A DNA stretch of 64,000 nucleotides from Flavobacterium laiguense (GTDB lineage: Bacteria; Bacteroidota; Bacteroidia; Flavobacteriales; Flavobacteriaceae), in NCBI RefSeq assembly GCF_003097655.1, contig NZ_QCZH01000001.1:248001-312000 (forward strand), in the 5' to 3' direction. The position numbers and the translations under genes were made by a program. Below the pieces are notes generated by a model. The model saw only the letters and a program-made list of their open reading frames with translations. It ran no database searches and was not told the origin of the DNA. Below are positions 41,215 through 49,973 of this stretch, piece after piece; the stretch's first letter is position 1; each line of letters begins with the position of its first letter.

Positions 41215-41367
41215 GGCGCGGGTTTAAAGATTATTTCATCTCCATTAGAAAAGATCAAGAAACTTTAAAAAAACATTTACTAATCCCTAAATTTACATTT
41301 TAATCATTAAAGGTTCAGAATATTTCTTTGTGAAATAAAAACCGGATTATCTATAAAATGCAATCGT

Positions 41368-43473
41368 ATGTTAGCTCCTTCTTATCAAAAGTTTAAAGAT
41401 ATTGTATCGGCATCTATTGATCCCAAACGTATTTTGACCAATCCGTTGCAAACGCTTGCTTATGGAACCGATGCCAGTTTTTATAGACTCATTCCCAAAA
41501 TTGTAATTCTTGCCCACAATGAATCGGAAGTTATTGAAATTATAAAGCAAGCTAAAGCATTCGATATTGCACTAACTTTTCGTGCTGCTGGAACCAGTTT
41601 ATCAGGTCAGGCCATTACGGATTCGGTTTTGGTAGTTGCCACTCACGGCTGGAAAAGCTTTGAACTTTTAGACAACAATCAAAAAATTAAGCTCGAACCC
41701 GGTATTATTGGTGCCAAAGCCAATAATTACTTAGCTCCTCATGGTTTGAAGATTGGACCTGATCCTGCATCAATCGGAGCATGCATGATTGGAGGAATCG
41801 TAGCCAACAATGCCAGCGGTATGTGTTGCGGAACGGCTCAAAACTCCTATCAAACAATAGCCGATATCCGAATTGTACTGAATGACGGAACTATTCTAGA
41901 TACAGCAAATTTCGATAGTGTAGCTGCTTTCAAGAACAATAAAAAAGGGTTGATTCAAGAAATTGAAAGTCTTAGAGATGAGATTAAAAGCAACGATGCA
42001 CTTTATAAGCGCATCCTAAATAAATTCAAAATAAAAAACACCACAGGTTATAGCATCAACGCCTTGGTTGATTATGAGGATCCAATTGACATCATCAAAC
42101 ATTTGATGGTGGGATCTGAGGGGACTTTGGCTTTTATTTCGAATGTGACTTTCAAAACGGTTATTGACGAAAAATACAAATCCTGTTCTTTGCTCTTCTT
42201 CCACACCATTCAGGATGCTTGCAATGCGACTATATTGTTAAAATCAAGTCCAGTTGCAGCAGTAGAATTATTGGATAGGGAGTCCATTCGTTCTGTCGAA
42301 AAAGATGATGATGCACCCGATTATTTTAAAACGTTACCCGAATCGGCCTGTGCTTTATTGGTGGAATGTCGGGACAATGATTTGGCTGTTTTGAATCAGA
42401 AACAAGAAACTATTCGACTGCAAATTCAATCCATTCCTACCTATACGGATTATGAATTTACGAGCGATCCCAAACAATATTATTTTAATTGGAAAGCTCG
42501 AAAAGGGTTATTGCCAACGGTTGGTGGGCTACGAAAAAACGGTACGACCGTTATCATTGAAGATGTTGCCTTCCCTTTGCCTCAATTGGCAGATGCTTGT
42601 TTGGCATTGAAAGATTTGTTTAAAAAATACGAATACCACGATGCCGTTTTATTTGGCCATGCCTTAGAAGGAAACCTGCATTTTGTATTCTCCCAAGACT
42701 TTTCGAATCAAGCCGAAGTAGATCGTTACGAAAAACTGATGTCAGAATTGGCTATTTTGGTTGTAGATCGTTTTGGTGGTTCCCTAAAAGCCGAACATGG
42801 AACAGGACGTAATATGGCTCCTTTTGTAGAAAAAGAATGGGGAATAGCGGCCTACGAAATCATGAAACGCATCAAAAATATTTTTGATCCAAATAATAAA
42901 ATCAATCCCGATGTGATAATCAATCCGGATCCCAAAGCACATCTCAAAAATTTAAAACCGTTACCAGAATCTAATGCTATTATTGACAAATGCATAGAGT
43001 GTGGTTTTTGTGAACCGTATTGCGTTTCGGAAGGTTTGACATTATCCCCTCGACAACGTATTGTGATCGCCAGAGAAATTAGCCGATTGGAAAGTACAAA
43101 TGATGACCCACCACGATTGGCAGATATTCGAAAAGATGTCACGTATCAGCTGGACGAAACCTGTGCAACCGATGGGCTTTGTGCCTTGGCATGCCCCGTG
43201 CATATCGATACAGGGAAATTTGTGAAAGAATGGCGAGCCTCCAAACTGGATTCTGGCGATAAAAAAGTAGCCGCTTACATTGGCTCACACATGGCAGGAA
43301 CTACGGCGATTTTGAGAGTTGGATTGAAAATGGTTTCCTTTTTTCACTCCATATTAGGAACTACTATTATGACAACATTATCCAATGGTTTCCATTTTAT
43401 AAGTTTTGGAAAAGTTTCCAAATGGATTCCCGAAATGCCAAAAGGAGCTAATAAAATAAACACGAAAAATTGA
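41368..43473 (+). CDS. D-lactate dehydrogenase-type FAD/Fe-S protein, N-terminal part
   Basis: A 701-residue protein with an FAD_binding_4 domain (about 35-260: ALTFRAAGTSLSGQAITDSVLV, GPDPASIGACMIGGIVANNASGMCCG), a FAD-oxidase C-terminal domain (about 270-515, with HALEGNLHFVFSQDF and GGSLKAEHGTGRN) and an N-terminal ferredoxin-like part with cysteine clusters CIECGFCEPYC (about 540-550) and CATDGLCALACP (about 596-607). It ends in a short basic region, KWIPEMPKGANKINTKN. In many relatives one polypeptide of about 950 residues also carries the cysteine-rich CCG domain; here that domain is in the next gene. Likely a membrane-associated D-lactate:quinone oxidoreductase; the substrate is inferred. 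Confidence 0.88.
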   Translation: MLAPSYQKFKDIVSASIDPKRILTNPLQTLAYGTDASFYRLIPKIVILAHNESEVIEIIKQAKAFDIALTFRAAGTSLSGQAITDSVLVVATHGWKSFELLDNNQKIKLEPGIIGAKANNYLAPHGLKIGPDPASIGACMIGGIVANNASGMCCGTAQNSYQTIADIRIVLNDGTILDTANFDSVAAFKNNKKGLIQEIESLRDEIKSNDALYKRILNKFKIKNTTGYSINALVDYEDPIDIIKHLMVGSEGTLAFISNVTFKTVIDEKYKSCSLLFFHTIQDACNATILLKSSPVAAVELLDRESIRSVEKDDDAPDYFKTLPESACALLVECRDNDLAVLNQKQETIRLQIQSIPTYTDYEFTSDPKQYYFNWKARKGLLPTVGGLRKNGTTVIIEDVAFPLPQLADACLALKDLFKKYEYHDAVLFGHALEGNLHFVFSQDFSNQAEVDRYEKLMSELAILVVDRFGGSLKAEHGTGRNMAPFVEKEWGIAAYEIMKRIKNIFDPNNKINPDVIINPDPKAHLKNLKPLPESNAIIDKCIECGFCEPYCVSEGLTLSPRQRIVIAREISRLESTNDDPPRLADIRKDVTYQLDETCATDGLCALACPVHIDTGKFVKEWRASKLDSGDKKVAAYIGSHMAGTTAILRVGLKMVSFFHSILGTTIMTTLSNGFHFISFGKVSKWIPEMPKGANKINTKN

Positions 43474-43553
43474 CCGCAAATTCGCAGATTAATTTTTTTA
43501 TTTTCAATAAAGATTTGCCAGATTTATAATTAAAAAATCTGCGAATCCGCGGT
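43473..43553. repeat. Inverted repeat splitting the D-lactate dehydrogenase locus
   Basis: ACCGCAAATTCGCAGATT (43473-43490) pairs with 43536-43553, 16 of 18 matching. Its left end coincides with the TGA stop (43471-43473) of the upstream gene. It lies between the two halves of what is often one gene. Confidence 0.65.
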
Positions 43554-43573
43554 TAAACTTTTAATAAAAAACA

Positions 43574-44290
43574 ATGAGTGCAACACCCGATTTAAAAGTA
43601 GTTTACTTCCCCTCTTGCATCAATAGAAGTATGGGTAAAAATAGTTTTCAAAACTCAGACGATCTTCAATTGACAGCGCTTACCCATCAATTGTTGGTAC
43701 GTGCCGGTTTTACGATAATTTATCCCGAAAACATGTACACCCATTGTTGTGGCATGCCGTTTTCGAGCAAAGGTTTTGCTGAAGCCAACCACGCACAATC
43801 GGAGGCATTGGAAAAAGATTTATTGAAAGCTTCAGAAAACGGAAAATATCCCATATTGTATGACATGAGTCCTTGCTTTTATCATTCAAAAGAGGAGTTT
43901 TCGAAAACGCTAAAAATTGTGGATCCTATCGAATTTATGCTCGATTATGTCATGCCGCAATTAACGATAAAAAATAAAAAAGACACCGTAGCGGTTTTCC
44001 CGGTTTGTTCGGTTAAAAAAATTGGAAAGATGGATCAACTCCTTGCCTTATCCAATCTGTGTGCTGATAAAGTTACCCTTATCGACAGCAATTGTTGTGG
44101 TTTTGCGGGAGACAGAGGTTTCCTGGTTCCAGAATTGAATGAATACGGATTGCGCGAATTGAAACAACAAATCCCCGCCAACTGTAAAGAAGGCTTTTCT
44201 ACCAGCCGAACTTGCGAAATAGGTTTAGAAAAAATGAGCGGTATTGATTTTAAATCAATTTTTTATTTGATTGAGGAAGTGACGCGGTAG
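43574..44290 (+). CDS. Cysteine-rich (CCG) Fe-S subunit of the D-lactate dehydrogenase-type enzyme
   Basis: A 238-residue protein with two copies of the CCG cysteine-rich domain: YTHCCGMPFSSKGF (about 55-68, CX..CCG) and DSNCCGFAGDRGF (about 172-184). The start MSATPDLKVVYFPSCINRSMG resembles the internal segment that follows the FAD/Fe-S part in one-gene relatives. It begins 100 bp after the stop of the upstream gene and in another frame, so it needs its own start. Together with the 701-residue protein it likely forms the complete oxidoreductase, the CCG domains holding the heterodisulfide-reductase-like iron-sulfur cluster site. Confidence 0.86.
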   Translation: MSATPDLKVVYFPSCINRSMGKNSFQNSDDLQLTALTHQLLVRAGFTIIYPENMYTHCCGMPFSSKGFAEANHAQSEALEKDLLKASENGKYPILYDMSPCFYHSKEEFSKTLKIVDPIEFMLDYVMPQLTIKNKKDTVAVFPVCSVKKIGKMDQLLALSNLCADKVTLIDSNCCGFAGDRGFLVPELNEYGLRELKQQIPANCKEGFSTSRTCEIGLEKMSGIDFKSIFYLIEEVTR

Positions 44291-44377
44291 ATGAATTTTA
44301 AATATTCACTTCCCATTTATAAACACAAATTTCACAAATTCTCATTAACTAATTGGTGGAAATTCGTGTTTTAAAAA

Positions 44378-47300
44378 TTACTCCCCTCCCAACATCTCCA
44401 TCAATTCCAAAGCTCTCCTAGTACTCTTCACATTCTCAAAAGTCAACAATAGTCTCAAACCTGCTGGCGTTTGTTTTTCTTTCATTACACAAATACTGCT
44501 GTGGGTTTGCACAAACTGAATCACTTTATGGAAACGAGCGGAATGGTAATAATCGGATTGTTGATCAGACACAAAATAGCCAATCATCTTGCCTTTTTTC
44601 ATCACCAGTTTTTCGATACCCACTCTGGTAGCAATCCATTTGATGCGAATGCTGTTCATTAAAGCAAGAGCACGCGGTGGCATTGGACCAAAACGGTCAA
44701 TCAATTTATTTTGAAAAACAACCAGTTCCTCTTCGTTTTTCACGTTACCCAACTCGTTGTACAAACTCAAACGTTCAGTAACATTATTGATATATTCGTC
44801 AGAAAACAACAGCTCAAAATCGGTGTCGATTTGCAGATCTTTTACATATTCCTTGGTTTCGATATTGCTTTCTTCGGGATACAAATCCTTGAATTCATTT
44901 TCCTTCAATTCCTCGATGGCTTCGTTCATGATTTTTTGATAGGTGTCAAAACCAATGTCGTTGATAAAACCGCTTTGCTCTCCGCCCAATAAATCCCCGG
45001 CACCACGAATTTCAAGATCTTTCATGGCAATGTTCAATCCGCTTCCCAATTCGCTGAATTGCTCCAAAGCCTGAATTCGTTTTCGGGCATCTTCGGTCAT
45101 GTGAGAATACGGCGGACAAATAAAATAGCAAAACGCTTTCTTATTGCTACGCCCTACTCGACCACGCATTTGATGCAAATCAGACAAACCGAAATTATTC
45201 GCATTATTGATAAAAATGGTATTCGCATTCGGTACATCCAATCCGCTTTCGATAATGGTTGTGGCTACTAGAACATCAAATTCACCGTTCATAAAGGCAA
45301 GCATCAATTCCTCGAGTTTGGCACCTTCCATTTGTCCGTGACCAATTCCCACTCGGGCGTTTGGCACTAGGCGCTGAATCATCCCCGCAAATTCCTTGAT
45401 ATTTTCGATTCGGTTATTGATAAAGAAAACCTGTCCGTTTCGCTGAATTTCATACGAAATCGCATCCCGAATCAACTCTTCATTAAAACCAACCACATTG
45501 GTTTCGATAGGGTATCTATTGGGAGGAGGTGTCGTGATTACCGATAAATCGCGTGCTGCCATCAACGAAAACTGTAAGGTTCTCGGGATTGGAGTAGCCG
45601 TCAATGTCAATGTATCTACATTCGCTGCAATGGTTTTAAGTTTATCTTTTACGTTAACCCCAAATTTTTGTTCCTCATCGACAATCAACAATCCAAGGTC
45701 CTTGAAAACTACATTTTTGTTAACCAATTGGTGTGTTCCTATGACAATGTCGAGTTTTCCTTCGGCCAATTGTTTTAGCGTTTCAGCTTTTTGTTTGGCG
45801 GTTCTAAATCGGTTCAAATAACCAACCGAAACTGGCATATCTTTTAGCCTTTCGGTAAAAGTACGATAATGTTGGTAGGCCAAAATAGTGGTTGGAACCA
45901 AAACCGCCACTTGTTTTGAATTATCAACCGCCTTGAAAGCCGCACGAATGGCGACTTCGGTTTTACCAAAACCTACATCCCCACAAACCAAACGGTCCAT
46001 AGGACGCTCGCTTTCCATATCGGCTTTGACTTCCTGCGTTGATTTGGTCTGGTCGGGCGTATCTTCATAAATAAACGAACTTTCCAACTCGTTTTGCAAA
46101 TAACTGTCGGGGGCAAATTGAAACCCTTTTTCCAAACGGCGTTTGGCATACAATTGGATCAAATTGAATGCAATATTTTTAACCCTTGCTTTAGTTTTTT
46201 GCTTTAAAGTCTTCCAAGCATTCGACCCTAATTTATAAATTTTTGGTGGTGTTCCGTCTTTTCCGTTGTATTTCGAAATTTTATGCAATGAGTGAATACT
46301 CACATACACAATGTCATTATCGGCATAAACCAGTTTGATGGCTTCTTGCGTTTTGCCTTCAACCTGTATTTTTTGCAACCCGCCAAACTTCCCAATTCCG
46401 TGGTCGATATGCGTTACATAATCGCCTACGGATAGAGTCGTGAGTTCTTTTAAGGTCAGGTTTTGCTTTTTCGAATACCCATTTTTGATGTTGAATTTAT
46501 GATAGCGTTCAAAAATTTGATGATCGGTATAACAGCAAATTTGGTTTTCCTGGTCGATGAACCCTTGGTACAAAGGCAATACGATGGTCTTGTATTGTTT
46601 TCGAATATTCTCGTGATTGCTTTCGTCTAGCGTTTCAAATATATCATGAAAACGTTTGGCCTGCGCCTCATTCGAACAAAACAAATAATTTTGATAGCCG
46701 TTAAAGTGGTTCTCGCTCAAATTATTCAACAATAAATCAAACTGTTTGTTGAATGACGGTTGCGGCTGAATGTGAAACTCGAACTTCTTGGCAATTTTAA
46801 AAACCGGCTTCGAATGAAATTCTACAATCGAAAAATCCAAGGCTCTTTTTACAAATGCCTTTTGATTCAAGAACAATTGTTCCGGCGTGGCGTGTTTGAT
46901 ATCCTTGGACAATTTCTCAAAAGCTTCTTCGGCTCTTCCAAATTGCTTGTCCAATTCGTATAAAAGATTCTCGGTATTTTGAAAAAGCAAAACTGTTTTC
47001 TCCGCTATATAATCTAAAAAACTCTCCCTGTTTTCCTGAAAAATTTTATTTTCAACGTTCGGAATAATGGTGATTTTTTTCTGCTTTTCTAATGACAATT
47101 GAGTGCCCACATCAAAACTACGGATGCTTTCGACCTCATTTCCAAAAAATTCTATTCGGTACGGATTGTCATTCGAAAACGAAAACACATCGACTATTCC
47201 TCCACGAACCGAGAATTCGCCCGGTTCCGTGATAAAATCAACCCTTTTGAATTCGTATTCAAACAAGACTTCGTTCAGGAAATCAATCGAAATTTTATCG

Positions 47301-47746
47301 CCGATTGCTACTTTCAATGTATTTTTATCCAAATCCTTTCGGGTCACTACTTTCTCAAAAAGCGCCTCGGGATAGGTAACGATGACAGCGGGTTTTTTAC
47401 GGGAATTGATTCGATTGAGTACCTCAGCTCGAAGCAAAACATTCGCATTGTCGGTTTCCTCTATTTGATAAGGACGACGAAAAGAACCTGGATAAAACAA
47501 AACATCCTGTTCGCCAATCATTTGTTCGAGGTCGTTTAAATAATAGGCCGCTTCTTCTTTGTCATTCAAAACCAACAAAAAAGGAAGCTCTGATTTCTTA
47601 AAAAGAGATTGAATCACAAACGAAGCTGCCGATCCCAACAAACCCTCCAATTGCATTTTTATCTGATTGTTTTCCTGCAAACGAGCTACAATTTGTGCCG
47701 TTTTTGGAGACGAATCATAAACCGAATATATAGTGGATTTACTCAA
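44378..47746 (-). CDS. mfd: Transcription-repair coupling factor
   Basis: A 1122-residue ATPase that releases RNA polymerase stalled at lesions and recruits UvrA. The domain order is the UvrB-like N-terminal part (about 1-340; FLLVLNDKEEAAYYLNDLEQM, FYPGSFRRPYQIEETDN), the RNA-polymerase-interacting CarD-like domain (LTTLSVGDYVTHIDHGIGKFGGLQKI, about 434-459), the RecG-like helicase with Walker A GDVGFGKTEV (about 590-599) and Walker B DEEQ (about 687), motif TATPIPRTLQ, motif VI QMRGRVGRSNKKAF, and the TRCF C-terminal domain. Length fits Bacteroidota Mfd. Its start overlaps the stop of the upstream lipoprotein gene by 8 bp, suggesting coupling. Confidence 0.97.
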   Translation of the reverse strand: MSKSTIYSVYDSSPKTAQIVARLQENNQIKMQLEGLLGSAASFVIQSLFKKSELPFLLVLNDKEEAAYYLNDLEQMIGEQDVLFYPGSFRRPYQIEETDNANVLLRAEVLNRINSRKKPAVIVTYPEALFEKVVTRKDLDKNTLKVAIGDKISIDFLNEVLFEYEFKRVDFITEPGEFSVRGGIVDVFSFSNDNPYRIEFFGNEVESIRSFDVGTQLSLEKQKKITIIPNVENKIFQENRESFLDYIAEKTVLLFQNTENLLYELDKQFGRAEEAFEKLSKDIKHATPEQLFLNQKAFVKRALDFSIVEFHSKPVFKIAKKFEFHIQPQPSFNKQFDLLLNNLSENHFNGYQNYLFCSNEAQAKRFHDIFETLDESNHENIRKQYKTIVLPLYQGFIDQENQICCYTDHQIFERYHKFNIKNGYSKKQNLTLKELTTLSVGDYVTHIDHGIGKFGGLQKIQVEGKTQEAIKLVYADNDIVYVSIHSLHKISKYNGKDGTPPKIYKLGSNAWKTLKQKTKARVKNIAFNLIQLYAKRRLEKGFQFAPDSYLQNELESSFIYEDTPDQTKSTQEVKADMESERPMDRLVCGDVGFGKTEVAIRAAFKAVDNSKQVAVLVPTTILAYQHYRTFTERLKDMPVSVGYLNRFRTAKQKAETLKQLAEGKLDIVIGTHQLVNKNVVFKDLGLLIVDEEQKFGVNVKDKLKTIAANVDTLTLTATPIPRTLQFSLMAARDLSVITTPPPNRYPIETNVVGFNEELIRDAISYEIQRNGQVFFINNRIENIKEFAGMIQRLVPNARVGIGHGQMEGAKLEELMLAFMNGEFDVLVATTIIESGLDVPNANTIFINNANNFGLSDLHQMRGRVGRSNKKAFCYFICPPYSHMTEDARKRIQALEQFSELGSGLNIAMKDLEIRGAGDLLGGEQSGFINDIGFDTYQKIMNEAIEELKENEFKDLYPEESNIETKEYVKDLQIDTDFELLFSDEYINNVTERLSLYNELGNVKNEEELVVFQNKLIDRFGPMPPRALALMNSIRIKWIATRVGIEKLVMKKGKMIGYFVSDQQSDYYHSARFHKVIQFVQTHSSICVMKEKQTPAGLRLLLTFENVKSTRRALELMEMLGGE

Positions 47747-48353
47747 TGCGTGGTGCGTTTGGATTAACTGGAATCACAGGATTCCCAGACTGAATGGCTC
47801 TTGTGGTATCCAACATCATTAATAATTCGGACTCCCCAACTTCCAATGGAATTTTACTTTTCTCGACGATTTTATCCATTTGTCTTTGCAAAGAAACCAA
47901 TCCGATATTAATCTCTGAAACGAGCTTGGTCACTTTTTTATCCGAAACCTTATCCAAATTAATGTATAAATCCAACATTTGAACTTGAGTGATTAAAGTC
48001 GCAATTCGGCTTCGTATCTGTGGAGTGTCAAATTGGGATGGAATGTTGTTATTCAAAGCCATCGCTTTGGCCGATAAAGCTTTGGCTTTCTTTTGAAAAG
48101 CGCCAATTGTTTTCTTCGGCTTTATGGACAATTCATCCATAAAGGCGCGCCATTCTGTCCAGGTCGCCAAAGTAGCTTCGGAAGTCGAATTGATGGGTGT
48201 GTCATGAAAATTCCACCCTTTATTTATGGTTGTAAAAATTAATTCCTTCTTTTTTGCATCCCTTAAGTTATCGGCAAGACGTTGTTCGTTGTCATTTTTA
48301 CACGAAAACTGCATCAAAAGCACCAAAAAAAGTAGCGTTAATTTATTGTTCAT
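47739..48353 (-). CDS. Hypothetical lipoprotein upstream of mfd
   Basis: A 204-residue lipoprotein: signal and lipobox MQFSC (Cys18), then a charged helical protein with heptad-like stretches (QRLADNLRDAKKKELIFTTINKGW, MALNNNIPSQFDTPQIRSRIATLITQVQMLDLYINLDKVSDKKVTKLVSEINIGLVSLQRQMDKIVEK). The C-terminus is Pro/Asn rich. Not a family I recognise; it looks like a small helical envelope protein of Flavobacteria. The stop overlaps the mfd start by 8 bp, a plausible translational coupling, although the roles differ. Confidence 0.78.
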   Translation of the reverse strand: MNNKLTLLFLVLLMQFSCKNDNEQRLADNLRDAKKKELIFTTINKGWNFHDTPINSTSEATLATWTEWRAFMDELSIKPKKTIGAFQKKAKALSAKAMALNNNIPSQFDTPQIRSRIATLITQVQMLDLYINLDKVSDKKVTKLVSEINIGLVSLQRQMDKIVEKSKIPLEVGESELLMMLDTTRAIQSGNPVIPVNPNAPRIE

Positions 48354-48394
48354 TTCTCATTATTTGAACCACAAAGTTACAAAGTAAATTTACA

Positions 48395-48470
48395 ATGGCA
48401 ATCGTAATTTCAATGTCAATGTCAATGACAATTTCAATGGCAATTTCAGTTTCAATGGCAAAATGGCAAC
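48395..48470. repeat. CAATTTCAATGT-type tandem repeat
   Basis: About six imperfect 6-12-bp units (CAATGTCAATGTCAATGAC, CAATTTCAATGGCAATTTC) in the tdh leader. Reading frames through it give Met/Ser-rich nonsense. Confidence 0.55.
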
Positions 48471-48562
48471 ATCAAGAATTACGACCTTCAAACAATCTCA
48501 TCTATTATTTTACGGCATACATAAAAATCGCCGTCTTTAATCCTGATTATTTACGAAATCGT

Positions 48563-48570
48563 TATCTTTG
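48563..48570 (+). promoter_or_regulatory. Candidate -7 promoter element for tdh
   Basis: TATCTTTG, 23 bp before the ATG at 48593; it supports that start rather than the frame's 48395. Confidence 0.5.
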
Positions 48571-48592
48571 CTTTTCAAAATCATCCAAAAAC

Positions 48593-49555
48593 ATGAACCC
48601 AAAAATATTAATTATAGGCGCTTGCGGGCAAATTGGCACCGAACTAACGCACCAACTTAGAGCATTATACGGAACGGAAAATGTTATTGCCTCCGACATT
48701 CGAAAATTAAATACGGATGTAGTCAATTCAGGACCCTTTGAAGTGGTTAATGCTTTAGATTTTAATCAAATCGAAAATTTAGTAGAATCGCACCAAATTA
48801 CCGACGTGTATTTGATGGCTGCCCTACTTTCTGCAACAGCCGAAAAAAACCCCGCTTTTGCTTGGGATTTGAATATGAATTCGTTGTTTCACGTTTTGAA
48901 TTTGGCGAAAGCCGGAAAAATCAAAAAGATATTCTGGCCTTCTAGTATAGCTGTTTTTGGGCCAACAACACCCAAAGAAAACACCCCGCAATACACCGTT
49001 ATGGAACCTTCTACCGTTTATGGAATCAGCAAACAAGCTGGCGAAAGATGGTGTGAATACTACCATAACATCTTTGGTGTAGATGTGAGAAGCATTCGTT
49101 ATCCCGGTTTAATTAGTTGGACCACGCTTCCGGGTGGAGGAACTACCGATTATGCCGTTGACATCTACCACAAAGCGCTTTCTGATAAAAAATACGAATG
49201 CTTTTTAGCTGCAGAAACCAAAATGCCGATGATGTATATGGATGATGCCATTGCTGCCACCATCAATATTATGAAAGCACCGGCTGAACAAATTAAAATT
49301 CGATCTTCTTATAACTTGGCGGCGATGAGTTTTACTCCAACCGAAATTGCCGCCGAAATCAAAAAACATATTCCAGAACTTGAAGTGACGTATGCACCAG
49401 ACTTCCGTCAAAAAATTGCCGATAGTTGGCCAGCCAGTATTGATGACAGCCGTGCTAGAGAAGATTGGGGCTGGAAACACGAATTTGATCTAGAAATGAT
49501 GACCGTCGATATGTTGAAGAACTTATCCAAAAACAATACTGTTTCAATAGACTAA
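48593..49555 (+). CDS. tdh: L-threonine 3-dehydrogenase (short-chain/epimerase type)
   Basis: Oxidises L-threonine at C3 to 2-amino-3-ketobutyrate with NAD. I use the ATG at 48593 (MNPKILIIGACGQIG); the frame's upstream 66 residues come from a tandem repeat. The 320 residues match the extended-SDR threonine dehydrogenases first described in Flavobacterium frigidimaris. GACGQIG (9-15) binds the nucleotide, FWPSSIAVFG (about 116-125) holds the Ser, and YGISKQAG (about 143-150) holds the catalytic Tyr and Lys. A substrate-binding region RYPGLISWTTLPGGGTTDYA follows. The end FTPTEIAAEI and PASIDDSRAREDWGW is typical. 2-amino-3-ketobutyrate ligase is not adjacent. Confidence 0.93.
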   Translation: MNPKILIIGACGQIGTELTHQLRALYGTENVIASDIRKLNTDVVNSGPFEVVNALDFNQIENLVESHQITDVYLMAALLSATAEKNPAFAWDLNMNSLFHVLNLAKAGKIKKIFWPSSIAVFGPTTPKENTPQYTVMEPSTVYGISKQAGERWCEYYHNIFGVDVRSIRYPGLISWTTLPGGGTTDYAVDIYHKALSDKKYECFLAAETKMPMMYMDDAIAATINIMKAPAEQIKIRSSYNLAAMSFTPTEIAAEIKKHIPELEVTYAPDFRQKIADSWPASIDDSRAREDWGWKHEFDLEMMTVDMLKNLSKNNTVSID

Positions 49556-49973
49556 ATTCAAAAAACCTGATTACACCCATTTGGGCGTGCCACCATTAGA
49601 AAAAGAGGCCTACTTATCGCACCGCATATTCGGCCTCTTTCCCTAATGCTGTCAGGCTATTGCCGTTACAAGGTAACTTGGCGCTATCCTTCACGCAGCA
49701 TTCCTGTTCCGAAGATATAATTTCCTTAAAGAACCTGTTTCCACAAACCATACACTCAAAATTGCCATTCCTGACAATACTAAGGAGAAACTGTTTAAAA
49801 TAAAAACCAACACTACCCCAAATTACAGCTTTATAGAATTTCCATACTAATTACAATAAAACAATTCATACAATAACGTTTCGCTAATAATTTCCCTTGA
49901 TTTTTGCCGATTATATAACGGTTTGTACCTGTGATTTATTTAAATTGCAAATGCATTAAATCAAAAAAGTGGT
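49556..49973. other. 418-bp gene-free gap after tdh
   Basis: Holds the structured element at 49584-49697 and an AT-rich leader with a TATAACGG-like element near 49915. I see no ORF and no tRNA. Confidence 0.6.
49584..49697 (+). ncRNA. Structured intergenic element, copy 2 (homologous to 1232-1347)
   Basis: Begins GGGCGTGCC and ends TTCACGC. The main stem CATTAG...AGAGGCC is 17 bp (49595-49611 with 49633-49649, two mismatches) with a 21-nt loop beginning TACTT, and a second small hairpin GTTAC/GTAAC follows at about 49665-49677. Stem and loop lengths and 15 of 21 loop bases match copy 1, while the stem half reads AGAGGCC here and AGGGAGC there, with pairing preserved. Confidence 0.6.

Noticed and set aside
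47099..47539. 146-codon plus-strand frame inside mfd
   Set aside because: It lies wholly within the well-supported mfd gene, resembles no protein and has no promoter.
48395..48592. N-terminal extension of the threonine dehydrogenase frame
   Set aside because: The extra residues (MAIVISMSMSMTISM...) come from a CAATGT tandem repeat, and a TATCTTTG element lies downstream of that ATG.
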